A DNA stretch of 64,000 nt. Source: Singulisphaera acidiphila DSM 18658. Its GTDB lineage: Bacteria; Planctomycetota; Planctomycetia; Isosphaerales; Isosphaeraceae. Shown here one piece after another: positions 15,767 to 24,628 of the stretch (its first letter is position 1; each line of letters begins with the position of its first letter). The DNA is taken from positions 5,404,744 to 5,468,743 of the forward strand of contig NC_019892.1 of the NCBI RefSeq assembly GCF_000242455.2, read 5' to 3'. A program made the position numbers and the translations under genes. The notes below the pieces were generated by a model, which was given only the letters and a program-made list of their open reading frames with translations, did not search any database and had not been told where the DNA came from.

Positions 15767-17253
15767 AGTTGGTAGGACGGACGTTCAGTTGCTGGAATAG
15801 TCGCGATTCCAGAAGGCGTCCCACTGGCCTTTTTCGCTGCGGTAGAGGGCGCGGAGGTGGCAGAGGGCGTGAGCGCCGTCTTCGCCCCAACGCATTCCGG
15901 CCAGTTTCAGACGCTGCCCCACCACCGTCTTGCACGCGCTCTCGATCGCCCCGCTCCCGATACACCAGCCACGCGCCAGGTATTCGGGATAGTCCATCCG
16001 GTGCGCCTGGCGTTCAAGGTAACCGATTAACTCGGTCGCGGCTTCGCCCAGGCCAGGCCGGCGCGGCCAGTCCCATTCCCGCAGGACAGATCCCAACACC
16101 GCGCCCCCTTCCTCTTTGAGCAACTGTCGCCATCGCCGGGCTTGGTCTTCGGCTTGGTCCTCGTCCTGAGGGTGCAGCAGACGCGCCAAGCCGGTGAGCT
16201 TCTCCGCAGGGTGAAAAAAGTCAAGAATGATCACTTCCACACGCGGAAAGTTTTCACGGAGTCGATCCTCCAGGCCCGCGCCGCCGTCGGAGAGGCCGAT
16301 CCAGCGATCGGCCCGGTCCATACCGACGTCTCCGGCGGGCGTGCGGAGCAAGGGACCGAACTCCTCCAAGGGATACAGGCCCGCGAGGTAACGCGCCTGC
16401 ATCGGCTGCGGTTTCTCGTCGGGCCAAGGCCACTCCGGGGTGGGGTTACAGACCATCCCCACGTAGGCCATGCGGCCTTCGGCGGGTCCCCCTCCCTCCC
16501 CTTGACGCCGCACCCCAGTGGCGTCGAGTTCGACGTACGCACAACGTTGGCCTTCGTAATCCTTGTGCCAGGGCCAGTCGGCCGGGGGACCCAAGTGCGA
16601 GCCGGCCTGGACCGCCTCAGCCAGACGTTGACCGGCCTCTTCGGTGGTCCGTTCGACAGTCGATTCCGAGACCCGGACACCCCCCATCTCTTCGAGCAGT
16701 TCCGCCCCCTTCTCGAAGCTGTCGGCAACTGCCCCGGCCAAGCTCGCGACGCGTTCCAAAGCCGGCGTCAAGTCGCGGGTCGTCAGCCCCGCTTCGCGAT
16801 CGAAGGGGAACAGCCCCTTGCCACAGCATCGACAGAGGTAGTAAGCCCGGCGGTAGCGGACGGCTCCCACAAGGGTGAAGGAGGTGTGCAGGCGGTGCGA
16901 ATGAAACTCCGCCGTCCGGCTACAGTGGGGACAGGTTACGCTGGCTCCGTCGTATCCGTTTTTTTTCGCGTCAGGTGCTGCTCGATCGCCTTGGCGGCGA
17001 TCTTGTGAGCCAGGGCCCGGATCTTGAATTCGTTGGCGCCGAAGAGGTGGGCGTCGTCGGTGATGGCAAGATTGGCCGCGAGTTCGCTGATTTCGGCATC
17101 GACGGCCTCGCGGATGGCTTGCTCGAGCCCCGCGATTTCAGCCTGTTTCTCGGGAGGCACGGGTGCGGTCGGCATGGATGGACTCCGTTTCCGAGGTCGG
17201 GTTTTCCTCAGGTACCGCCGGTTTCCCTCTTGTGTACAAAGATTCCACCAACT
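15767..17253. mobile_element. ISKra4-family insertion sequence (ends tentative)
   Basis: The element contains a two-phase ISKra4-type transposase on the minus strand. AGTTGGTAGGA at 15767-15777 and its inverse TCCACCAACT at 17244-17253 are candidate imperfect terminal repeats giving about 1.49 kb. No target duplication is obvious, so the ends are less certain than the gene. It lies beside the serine recombinase remnant, whose downstream part is missing; insertion here may have cut it. Confidence 0.65.
15785..17175 (-). CDS. ISKra4-family transposase, made by frameshift
   Basis: The gene starts at ATG 17175 (MPTAPVPPEKQAEI) and encodes the usual N-terminal helix region through KIAAKAIEQHLTRKK. 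In that frame it stops at 16936. A -1 shift at the A8 run (T8 on the plus strand, 16959-16966) opens the second frame: GYDGASVTCPHCSRTAEFHS, then the zinc-binding YLCRCCGKGLFPFD and the catalytic core (VELDATGVR, ILDFFHPAEKLTGLA, GSGAIESACKTVVGQRLK). The two parts overlap exactly at the run, as in other ISKra4 transposases expressed by slippage, so I treat it as one functional gene of about 463 residues. A sequence error in the homopolymer is the alternative. Confidence 0.82.
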
Positions 17254-17545
17254 GTCAAGACGCTCACCGGAACAAGGGCCGTCTGGCGGAATTGACCAAG
17301 CCCCTCCCGATGGGATAGGCTATGGTGGTCCGGCTCACGCTGAGACGGGCCACCCCACCTCGCTTTTGGATGGCATTATGGCTGGCAGATCGAGTCGGTG
17401 TTCCGGCAGGTGAAGCATCAGGAAATCCCTCAGCGAAGCTTTACGACACGCAGTGACTTGCGGCACGCCGTGGAGAGCGGGTTCTCCAACTACGGCGAGA
17501 ACCTTTCCATCAAAATCTCCAGAAAGATTACATCCGGCCGCTTAG
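17254..17545 (+). other. Debris between ISKra4 and WGR remnant
   Basis: A frame around 17370-17525 reads WQIESVFRQVKHQEIPQRSF then TTRSDLRHAVESGFSNYGEN, which could be a transposase or helicase fragment. It has no start and ends within 60 codons. I cannot name it. Confidence 0.25.
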
Positions 17546-17812
17546 GAGGCGTGCGATCCGAAGCTAGGCCGCTTCCGGGCCTACCGTATTGAGGCGGGCA
17601 GGGACCTGCTGGGGCATTGGCTGGTAGACGTGACCTATGGCCGTATGGGCTTGCCTGGCCGCATCGTCCGCCACGTCGCATCGGGCGAAGCGGAGGCTAG
17701 GAAAATCATTCACCGATGCCTGCAACGCCGAACCACCTCCACCAAACGGATCGGCGTCGGGTATCGACTCCGCGAGTTGACCGACCCTGGCCGGTGGATC
17801 GCTTTCAGATAA
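17546..17812 (+). pseudogene. WGR-domain-like gene fragment
   Basis: Immediately after an in-frame TAG the frame encodes DPKLGRFRAYRIEAGRDLLG, HWLVDVTYGRMGLPGRIVRH, then SGEAEARKIIHRCLQRR and ends at TAA 17812. The W-x-V-x3-YGR-x-G-x2-GR pattern and the A-x-x-x-I tail correspond to the WGR nucleic-acid-binding domain. There is no start codon at a sensible place (the first GTG is at 17630, inside the domain), so this is the C-terminal stump of a gene whose 5' end was lost, probably to neighbouring mobile elements. Confidence 0.5.
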
Positions 17813-17982
17813 AGTCACGACGCATTACGGGGGGATCACTTGCGTCGAAAAGGCCGCTTGAGTGGTTTGGGGAGGGGTGAGATAATCCTGCGGCGATTTT
17901 AGGAAGGCTTACCTGAACAGGAATTCCCCTGTCGGATTGACAAGTCTATTACTCCGGGTTAGACATACGGTGGGGGGCTGCC

Positions 17983-18240
17983 ATGATGCGTTACGATCGA
18001 TCCCTTGCCATCGTCGATAGGTTGGACAGCCTCGTCAGTTTGATCCGCAACGGTGCGCATTCGACCCTGTCGTTGGTCGAAAGGCTTGGCGTGTCGGATC
18101 AGACGATCTCTCGAGGCATTCCGTCACTTCAACGCCGTGGTTACGCCATCAAAGCCATTGAGCAAGCCTCTGGTTGGGCCTACCGCTTGGAATCGGAGTC
18201 CTCTGAACTCGTGCAAGGGAAAGGGTCGTCGGGCACATGA
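17983..18240 (+). CDS. Small HTH regulator of the restriction-like operon
   Basis: An 85-residue protein with a winged helix-turn-helix: DRLDSLVSLIRNGAHSTLSL, recognition helix VERLGVSDQTISRGIPSLQ, wing RRGYAIKAIEQASGWAYRL. The pattern is that of HTH_11/DeoR-type domains. Its stop overlaps the start of the methyltransferase gene by 4 bp (18237-18240), so the two are translated together. In restriction-modification loci such a gene is usually a controller that times nuclease expression; that role here is inferred. Confidence 0.75.
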   Translation: MMRYDRSLAIVDRLDSLVSLIRNGAHSTLSLVERLGVSDQTISRGIPSLQRRGYAIKAIEQASGWAYRLESESSELVQGKGSSGT

Positions 18241-21200
18241 CCAACGAACCCGGTATCAATTGGCGTGACGAATTCGGCCTAGGGAATTTGCGTCCGCCGA
18301 TTTTTTTCTCCAGCGTGGAAGAACTCGATCAGGCGGGTGCGTCCGCTCCCCAGCCTCAAACGCTACGCCGGGCGTTCGAGCAGTTCGGTATCGATGGCGT
18401 TCTTTGCCAGGACGGGTTGCCGGTCATCTATTTTCGGCGTGTCGAAACGATCGATGCCGGCGATGTCTCCAAACTCCGGCTTCGATTCTGGAATCAGGGC
18501 GTTGTTCCTGTACTCGTCCTCATCTCGCCCGATCGGGTGCATGTTTACTCAGGGCTAGCGGAGCCGACGGACGAGCAGGCCGTCGGGGCCAAATCCAACA
18601 GCTTGGTGGAGACCCTGGATCGCGTCAGTGAAGGTCTGAGGTCGTTCGTGCTCGCGGTGGAATCGGGCGAGTATTTCCGCCGGAATGCAAAGCATTTCGA
18701 TCCCGAGCAAAGGGTTGACCGCAACCTCTTGCGGAACCTCCGGGCGACGCGGGAGCGGCTGGCGAAAATGAAAGAGACCGACGTCCCGCCGCATGTGCTC
18801 GACTCCCTGCTTTGCCGCCTCGTCTTCACTTGTTACCTGTTCGACCGTGGGGCCATCGACCGCGACTATCTTGTCTCGCACGGCATTGCCCAGGCCGAAC
18901 ATTTGCGGGATGTCCTCGGATTGACGCCCCGCTCAATGGCTAAGACCGTGCTTTACAAGCTGTTCAGCCAACTCGCCGAAGATTTTAATGGCGATTTATT
19001 CAGCGATGATTTAGCTGCCGAGAGTGAGCAGATCACCGATGTTCATCTCAATGTTGTCAACAGTTTTTTTCAGGCGACGGACATCGTTTCGGGACAGCAC
19101 TCATTCTCATTCTGGCTGTATGATTTCGGTATCATTCCCATCGAAACTATCAGCCAAATTTATGAGCATTTCCTGACAGCCGCCGATGCCGAAGGCAAGA
19201 AGAAATCCGGGGCTTTCTACACGCCCCGATTCCTCGCCGAAATCGTGCTCGACATGGCTTTGGCCGGTGAAGCATCGCTGCTTGACAAACGGTTCCTCGA
19301 CCCATCGTGTGGCTCGGGCATCTTCCTGGTCGGCCTCTTCAATAGGTTGGCGGAAAGCTGGACGCGGGCCAATCCAGATGCCACCTACGTTCGCCGGGCG
19401 AACGGCCTGCTCAAGATTCTCCGCGAGAATCTTTTCGGCATCGACAAAAACCGGACAGCCTGCCGCATTACGGCATTTAGCCTGTACCTGGCTTTTTTGG
19501 ATCATCTCTCACCCCCTGAAATCCGTAAGCTGCAAAGTGCCGGCAAGATGCTGCCCCGGCTGGTCCACGCCCCACACGAGTCGAGGGCGGAGGATCGGGG
19601 CGGGACCATCCGCTGTGCGGATTTCTTCACCAGCGAGGCCGCATTACCCCGGCTGGTCGATGTCGTCGTTGGCAATCCGCCGTGGATCAGCGTCACCGAT
19701 TTGCAATCACCGCCCGCCGTCTGGTGCAATGACCCGAGCCGGCAGCTTCCCTTCCCCGACAACCAACTGGCCACCGCCTTCACCTGGAAGGCGGCCGAGC
19801 ATGTGTCGCCGGACGGTAGTATTTGCTTCGTTCTGCCGCACGGCACACTCTTTCACCACCGCGATCGGGCCATAGACTTCCAGCGGGCATTGTTTACCCG
19901 CCATGCCGTTGAGCGGGTTCTCAATCTCGCCGATTATCGGTTCTTCCTGTTCGCCGAATCCTCGGTCGCCGCGATCGTGATCCGGTACAGAAAACAGCCG
20001 CCGGCCAACGTCAGGCAACGCATCGATTACCTGGCCCCCAAGACGAGTTGGGGAGTCAAGCAAGCCGAGGTGCTGACGGTTCACACGGAGGACCGGACGA
20101 TCCTGACCGTGAAGGAAGTGCTAGATGATTTGAAGGGCAAGGACGCCCCACAGATTTGGAAACAGCGTTTCTGGGCCTCGCCACGCGATTGGCGACTCCT
20201 CGACCGGCTATCCCTTTACCCTCGCCTGCGGGATCAGGTCCGCCAGCCACGCGACCGCGAGTCAAGCAAGCCGTGGTTGATGGCTGAAGGCTTCCAGCCG
20301 TTCGGTGAAAACGATCCGCCTGAAGACGAGAAAACGCTTTCCTTGCCCGGCCGGAACTTCATCCCAGCCAAGTCGAAGCATCTCGACCTTTTCTTACTGG
20401 AATCCGACTGCAACAGGCTCGCAAGCGATCAGGTTCAGGTGCGACGCCGAATCAAAGACACCTCCATTTTCCGCTCCCCGCATGTGCTCGTCACGGAAGG
20501 GCTATCGGGGATCGCATTCGCTGATTTCGACGTTTCGTTTCAGCATGCGGTGCGGGGCATCCACGGGCCGCAGAAAGACCGCAATCTCCTGATCTTCCTG
20601 ACCGTTTACTTACGAACGAAACTGGCGAGGTATTATCTTTTTCATACCTCCACTAATTGGGGCATTAGTCGGCCGCGAGTGACCGTCGAGGAATTGCTGC
20701 GTGCCCCCTTCCCCCTGCCCAAAGATCATCCCGACCCCGCCACAGCAACGCGGATCGTCGATGAGATTGCCGCGATTGTCACCGAGGCGGCCCGCCGCAC
20801 CGACCCGCTGATGACCGACCGGGAAGGGATCGTCCGTAACGCCACGCTCAAATTGGAGCCGCTTGTCAATCAGTATTTCGACATTCATCCGATGGAAAAA
20901 GCCTTGATCGAGGATACCGCCGACATCACCATCCCAAGCATCCAACCCCGCAGAGGCACCGTCAAGGTTGCCTCCATCATGCCCGCCGGGTCGGACGTGA
21001 GAGCGACTTACACGGATTGGCTGTGCCGGACCCTGAACGGCTGGTCGAAAAATGGGCCGTTCCAAGTGCGTGGCCAATCCGTCGCCTCCGAACAGTTGGG
21101 CGTCGGCCTGGCTATTTTGGAGAAGACGCGACGCGGTGATGGCCCTGGTACCGTCGATATCGACGCCACGGGCCTGCTTGATACGCTGTCGCACCTCCAG

Positions 21201-21383
21201 CAATTGGTGAACCAGAGACACTCAACGCTGGAGATCGCCAGGGGCCTTAAAATCTTCGATCGCAACCGGCTTTATGTCGTAAAGCCGATCGGTCTGCGGT
21301 ACTGGTCCAGAACAGCGGCCCTGAACGATGCGGACGAGATCGCCGGCACCCTACTCATGCATTCGGCCAAGGAGGGGGCATGA
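18237..21383 (+). CDS. Eco57I-type N6-adenine DNA methyltransferase, type IIG-like
   Basis: A 1048-residue protein. The central methyltransferase core has SAM motif I (FLDPSCGSGIFLVGLF, about 352-367) and catalytic motif IV NPPW (480-483), diagnostic of N6-adenine methylation. KKSGAFYTPRFLAEIVLDMA precedes motif I, as in type I/IIG enzymes. The ~300-residue N-terminal region is helical and has a weak nuclease-like look (DGVLCQDGLPVIYF), with no PD-(D/E)xK that I can fix. The C-terminal ~400 residues resemble target-recognition modules (WGISRPRVTVEELLRAPFPL). It overlaps the HTH gene and the nuclease gene by 4 bp each. Function: sequence-specific methylation, protecting self DNA from the partner nuclease. 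Confidence 0.85.
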   Translation: MTNEPGINWRDEFGLGNLRPPIFFSSVEELDQAGASAPQPQTLRRAFEQFGIDGVLCQDGLPVIYFRRVETIDAGDVSKLRLRFWNQGVVPVLVLISPDRVHVYSGLAEPTDEQAVGAKSNSLVETLDRVSEGLRSFVLAVESGEYFRRNAKHFDPEQRVDRNLLRNLRATRERLAKMKETDVPPHVLDSLLCRLVFTCYLFDRGAIDRDYLVSHGIAQAEHLRDVLGLTPRSMAKTVLYKLFSQLAEDFNGDLFSDDLAAESEQITDVHLNVVNSFFQATDIVSGQHSFSFWLYDFGIIPIETISQIYEHFLTAADAEGKKKSGAFYTPRFLAEIVLDMALAGEASLLDKRFLDPSCGSGIFLVGLFNRLAESWTRANPDATYVRRANGLLKILRENLFGIDKNRTACRITAFSLYLAFLDHLSPPEIRKLQSAGKMLPRLVHAPHESRAEDRGGTIRCADFFTSEAALPRLVDVVVGNPPWISVTDLQSPPAVWCNDPSRQLPFPDNQLATAFTWKAAEHVSPDGSICFVLPHGTLFHHRDRAIDFQRALFTRHAVERVLNLADYRFFLFAESSVAAIVIRYRKQPPANVRQRIDYLAPKTSWGVKQAEVLTVHTEDRTILTVKEVLDDLKGKDAPQIWKQRFWASPRDWRLLDRLSLYPRLRDQVRQPRDRESSKPWLMAEGFQPFGENDPPEDEKTLSLPGRNFIPAKSKHLDLFLLESDCNRLASDQVQVRRRIKDTSIFRSPHVLVTEGLSGIAFADFDVSFQHAVRGIHGPQKDRNLLIFLTVYLRTKLARYYLFHTSTNWGISRPRVTVEELLRAPFPLPKDHPDPATATRIVDEIAAIVTEAARRTDPLMTDREGIVRNATLKLEPLVNQYFDIHPMEKALIEDTADITIPSIQPRRGTVKVASIMPAGSDVRATYTDWLCRTLNGWSKNGPFQVRGQSVASEQLGVGLAILEKTRRGDGPGTVDIDATGLLDTLSHLQQLVNQRHSTLEIARGLKIFDRNRLYVVKPIGLRYWSRTAALNDADEIAGTLLMHSAKEGA

Positions 21384-22033
21384 GCGTCGTCGGATCGCCG
21401 GCCGAATGGGACGATTTCTTCTCCACGAATTTCATCCCGCAGATCATCGATCTGGTACTCACGAGTTGGCAGGCCATGCCGGCCCCCGCCTCTGACCAAT
21501 TGGAAGATAGGATCACGGTTGCTTTGTATTGCTCGCTCAGCCGCAATCAGTCTCTGTGCACTCTGCCTTTCCTCATCAGGGTGCAAGACGTGGAGATCGA
21601 CCTGGAACTGGAGCGTGAGACAGGCCGTAAAGACATCGCTTTCTTCCCGGCACTTCAGGCTGATATTTATTTCTGCCTGGAATGCAAACGCTTAAATGTT
21701 GTAAAGGAAGGCGAAACGCGGGCCTATAGTTCAGAATATGTCAGTCAGGGTATGACACGATTTGTTAGTCGGCAATATTCACCGTTCGTCCAGCATGGAG
21801 GCATGCTTGGCTATGTCCTAGACGGCGATGTCGATCGAGCAAAGCAAAACATCGAGGCTAATATCCACGCCCGTCACTTAGAGCTTGGCATGGACCCGCC
21901 AGGAAATATAGAGCGATCCAGCGTCCGCCCAGAAAACGAGCATATTTGGGAAACCCATCACCATCGCGCGCTGGAAACACCTGTTTTTAGAATTCATCAC
22001 ATGCTTGTTACTCGAACGATGCTCACGGTATGA
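21380..22033 (+). CDS. PD-(D/E)xK-type nuclease partner of the methyltransferase
   Basis: A 217-residue protein whose start overlaps the methyltransferase stop (ATGA). The centre shows a restriction-type active site: RKDIAFFP with D85, followed after a strand by YFCLECKRL with E101-C-K103, i.e. D-x15-ExK. No DNA-recognition domain is obvious, so the large methyltransferase may supply specificity. I know of no named family. The last ~20 residues overlap the following ATPase gene by 29 bp. Function as the cleaving subunit of a restriction-like defence is inferred from motif and coupling. Confidence 0.65.
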   Translation: MSVVGSPAEWDDFFSTNFIPQIIDLVLTSWQAMPAPASDQLEDRITVALYCSLSRNQSLCTLPFLIRVQDVEIDLELERETGRKDIAFFPALQADIYFCLECKRLNVVKEGETRAYSSEYVSQGMTRFVSRQYSPFVQHGGMLGYVLDGDVDRAKQNIEANIHARHLELGMDPPGNIERSSVRPENEHIWETHHHRALETPVFRIHHMLVTRTMLTV

Positions 22034-23375
22034 ACGCCGGATTGCCGATTCCCGCCGCGTGGTCCTTGAAATTCAAGTCACAGAATCGTCGCTAGACGGC
22101 GGCTGTTTCAGGCACTTGCCGCAACGTGGGATGCTCCTCTTCGGATCGAGCAAGGCTCTCCGTCAGTTCTTCCCGATGATGCGGATCGACTACATCCGGG
22201 TGCCGGGTGTGCAGTGGGTCAAAGACCCCGACCGCCGCTTCGATACCATCGAGATCCGCAGCCCTCTGATCCGGGCCATCCAGCGTGCTCGAGCCGCAAT
22301 CCTCGACGACCTCCCTCGGGCGTTCTCGCTGCCTGCCGGGGAGACGCAAGGGCGAGAGATCCCCCTCTTGCCCGATCGGGTGATCCGGGAAGTCGTGGCC
22401 AACGCCGTGATGCACCGCTCCTATAAGGTTCACGGCTCGATCCAGATCATCCGCTATGCCAACCGCCTGGAGATCCGCAACCCCGGTTACTCGCTCAAGG
22501 CCGAGGAACGCCTGGGCGAGCCCGGCTCCGAAACCCGGAACCCGAAGATCGCCGCCGTCTTCCACGAGATCAAGTTCGCCGAGACGAAAGGGAGCGGCAT
22601 TCGGGTCATGCGGGAACTCATGGCTAAATGCAGCCTCTCGCCTCCCTATCTTCAGTCCGACCGCATTGGGAACAGCTTCATCGCCATCCTCCTGTTTCAC
22701 CACTTCTTGAGCCGGGACGACCTCGACTGGTTGGCGACTTTCTCGGAACTCAACCTCTGCGACGAGGAGCGAAAAGCCCTGGTGTCGGCTCGGGAAGTCG
22801 GGGCGATCGACAACTCGTCGTACCGGAATCTCAACCGAGGTGCCGATACGCTTAATGCCAGCAAGCACTTGCGCCGTCTCTGCGACCTTGGCCTCTTGCA
22901 GAAGAAGGGGCAAGGCTCGGGGACGTATTATGTTCCAACCGAAATGGTGCTCGCCAGTTGGAACCTGATTCAATCCAAGGAAACGAGCGGACCTTCGGAG
23001 GTCGGGGAGAAACCTTCGGAGTTAGCTCCGAATCCTTCGGAGTTTGACTCCGAAGGTGGCAACTCGACGGATGGTCACTCCGAAGGCTCTGCACCAGAGC
23101 CACAGCTTCCGGTTGAGCTTACGGAAGCAATCAGGGCGTTGGGAAAGCGGGCTCCCGAGGCGGCGGTGAAAAGTGTCGTCCGTAAGCTCTGCTCTTGGAA
23201 TGACTTGGCCCTTCCCGCGCTTGCTAGGATGCTCGGTAGATCCGAGGTTTACCTGCGTCAGAAGATCGTCTCGCCGATGGTGAAGACTGGGGAACTTGAG
23301 TTCACGATCCCCGAGGAGCCGAACCATACTCGCCAACGCTACCGAGCCGCCTCCCCGCCTCCTGATCCCGGCTGA
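22005..23375 (+). CDS. AlbA/RecG-like ATP-binding transcriptional regulator, N-terminally truncated
   Basis: The 456-residue frame contains the GHKL-type ATPase part of COG2865 (Schlafen AlbA_2 family) proteins: GMLLFGSSKALRQFFP, DRVIREVVANAVMHRSY (127-140, the N-box) and RNPKIAAVFHEI ... ETKGSGIRVMRELM. A wHTH region follows (DTLNASKHLRRLCDLGLLQK), then a low-complexity linker with repeated PSE, then another helical domain. The N-terminal AlbA_2 domain that normally precedes GLLLFG is absent; the first 40 residues do not fit the family. The gene seems to have lost its 5' end at the junction with the nuclease gene, so it may be inactive or a new fusion. Confidence 0.65.
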   Translation: MLLERCSRYERRIADSRRVVLEIQVTESSLDGGCFRHLPQRGMLLFGSSKALRQFFPMMRIDYIRVPGVQWVKDPDRRFDTIEIRSPLIRAIQRARAAILDDLPRAFSLPAGETQGREIPLLPDRVIREVVANAVMHRSYKVHGSIQIIRYANRLEIRNPGYSLKAEERLGEPGSETRNPKIAAVFHEIKFAETKGSGIRVMRELMAKCSLSPPYLQSDRIGNSFIAILLFHHFLSRDDLDWLATFSELNLCDEERKALVSAREVGAIDNSSYRNLNRGADTLNASKHLRRLCDLGLLQKKGQGSGTYYVPTEMVLASWNLIQSKETSGPSEVGEKPSELAPNPSEFDSEGGNSTDGHSEGSAPEPQLPVELTEAIRALGKRAPEAAVKSVVRKLCSWNDLALPALARMLGRSEVYLRQKIVSPMVKTGELEFTIPEEPNHTRQRYRAASPPPDPG

Positions 23376-23713
23376 GCCTCAGAACAAGACGATGTACGAC
23401 TGTCGTCAAAGCGGCGACGGTGAGGAGGTGTAGTGAAGAAAGAACGCCACCCGTAGCAGCCCGGGTTCGACCCGCCGCTCCTGCACACGATGGATGTGGA
23501 TCGGAAGCTCGACGCTTTTGGTCGACTGTTGATTACGAGAACGTCGATTGCTGTAGGCGACTTGACGACGAAACGAAAACGACCACGCCGTCCTTCTGGA
23601 CGACGTGGCCGTAACCGTTTAATCAGAGCGGACGAAATTGCAACAAATCGGTTGCAACAAGAATTACCGTCTCGATTCTCGACTTATATCTGTGCTGTGT
23701 ATGACTTTAAAAA
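23376..23713. other. Intergenic region between island and tRNA-Val
   Basis: No gene is supported in this 338-bp gap. It contains the tRNA terminator hairpin (annotated separately) and a short GGTTCGA-containing stretch near 23462 that is not a working T-arm. Confidence 0.4.
23581..23610 (-). terminator. Hairpin terminator of tRNA-Val
   Basis: On the minus strand a 13-bp stem with two G-U pairs closes around AGAA (stem core CCACGTCGTCC / GGACGGCGTGG), followed by TCGTTTTCGTTT. It lies about 100 nt after the tRNA 3' end. The stem is better on this strand than on the other, where the wobbles become mismatches. Confidence 0.55.
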
Positions 23714-23786
23714 TGGGCGGCGCTGGATTCGAACCAGCGACTTCCACCGTGTGAGGATGGCACTCTAACCACTGAGTTAGCCGCCC
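23714..23786 (-). tRNA. tRNA-Val (anticodon CAC)
   Basis: The minus strand folds into a full cloverleaf: acceptor GGGCGGC/GCCGCCC, D-arm ACTC/GAGT with AGTGGTTA loop, anticodon stem CCATC/GGTGG with loop CTCACAC (anticodon CAC, reading GUG), variable loop AAGTC, T-arm GCTGG/CCAGC with loop TTCGAAT, discriminator A. Length is 73 nt and CCA is not encoded. It sits at the right edge of the accessory region 11-23.4 kb and could serve as an integration site. Confidence 0.95.
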
Positions 23787-23948
23787 GGGCTGTTCTGCTT
23801 CGGCCTTGGGGATGTGTCCAAGGGTCGAACGGAGGAAATCCTAACTCATTGCCAAGGCGAGGGCAAGATGGTTTTCAGGCGATCGTGGCGGTTCGGATCT
23901 GATCGGAGGATTGATGGCTGTGGGTGAGGGGTTGGGCTTTGGAGAACA

Positions 23949-24503
23949 TCAGGGGGTGCGCAGGACGAGGCCGGGGGCGAGGGGGGTCTCGCGGCGGGCG
24001 ATGATGTCGCGGTTGGCGCGCCACAGGGAAGTGGTGGCTTCGGAGGTTCCGTAGACGCGGAGGGCGACGTCGGAGAGGGACTCGCCCTCGGCGACCTGGG
24101 TGAAGGCGGAGTGGCGGCCGGGGGGGGGCGGGGGCGAAGGGGGCTGGCGACGCGAGACGACCTGGACGACGGCTCTGGGGTCGGGCGCGGGGACGCGGGC
24201 ACGGGGGGAGGGGGCCGGGGGCTTGGGAGGGGGAACAGGGGCGAGGGAGACGACGGCTTCAATCGGGCGGGAAGAGGAGGGGGAGGCGGCGAGGGTTGGG
24301 GATGGCTCGGGGAGGAGGTTGGCGGTGGATTCGATGAGGGGGACGCCAGGGGTCGGGGGAGGCGGGGTCGGAGAGGCTTCGACGGGTTCGGGTTCGGAGG
24401 CGGGGACGCGGGATCGGGTGTGGTCGGGTTCGTAGAGGATGACGGCGAAGAAGACGACGACCAGGACACTCAGGGTGAAGCTGGCTCCCACGTGGCGGTT
24501 CAT
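23949..24503 (-). CDS. Membrane-anchored protein with C-terminal LysM-like domain
   Basis: From ATG 24503 (MNRHVGASFTLSVLVVVFFA) the 184-residue protein has one N-terminal transmembrane helix. A ~100-residue linker very rich in Pro, Ser and Ala follows, then a C-terminal LysM-like module (VAEGESLSDVALRVYGTSEA, then LWRANRDII). The layout suggests a periplasmic peptidoglycan- or glycan-binding protein on a flexible tether. The frame is open far upstream, but that part is antisense to the EamA gene and is not a gene. The 160 bp before the tRNA hold nothing recognisable. Confidence 0.75.
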   Translation of the reverse strand: MNRHVGASFTLSVLVVVFFAVILYEPDHTRSRVPASEPEPVEASPTPPPPTPGVPLIESTANLLPEPSPTLAASPSSSRPIEAVVSLAPVPPPKPPAPSPRARVPAPDPRAVVQVVSRRQPPSPPPPPGRHSAFTQVAEGESLSDVALRVYGTSEATTSLWRANRDIIARRETPLAPGLVLRTP

Positions 24504-24628
24504 GAGATTCGGGGCCTCGGCCGGCGTCGTATGGTGTGGTGCGCAATGGTGGTGTTGCAGGGTATCGGCAGGAGGGACGGTGGGACTTGAGTGGTTTGGG
24601 AAAAAACTTTGGGGATCAAGGGGCGGGG

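Noticed and set aside
23455..23490. GGGTTCGACCC-like stretch resembling a tRNA T-arm near the real tRNA
   Set aside because: The surrounding bases do not form a 5-bp T stem with a 7-nt loop, and no acceptor or anticodon arm is present; it cannot be shown to be an attachment-site copy.
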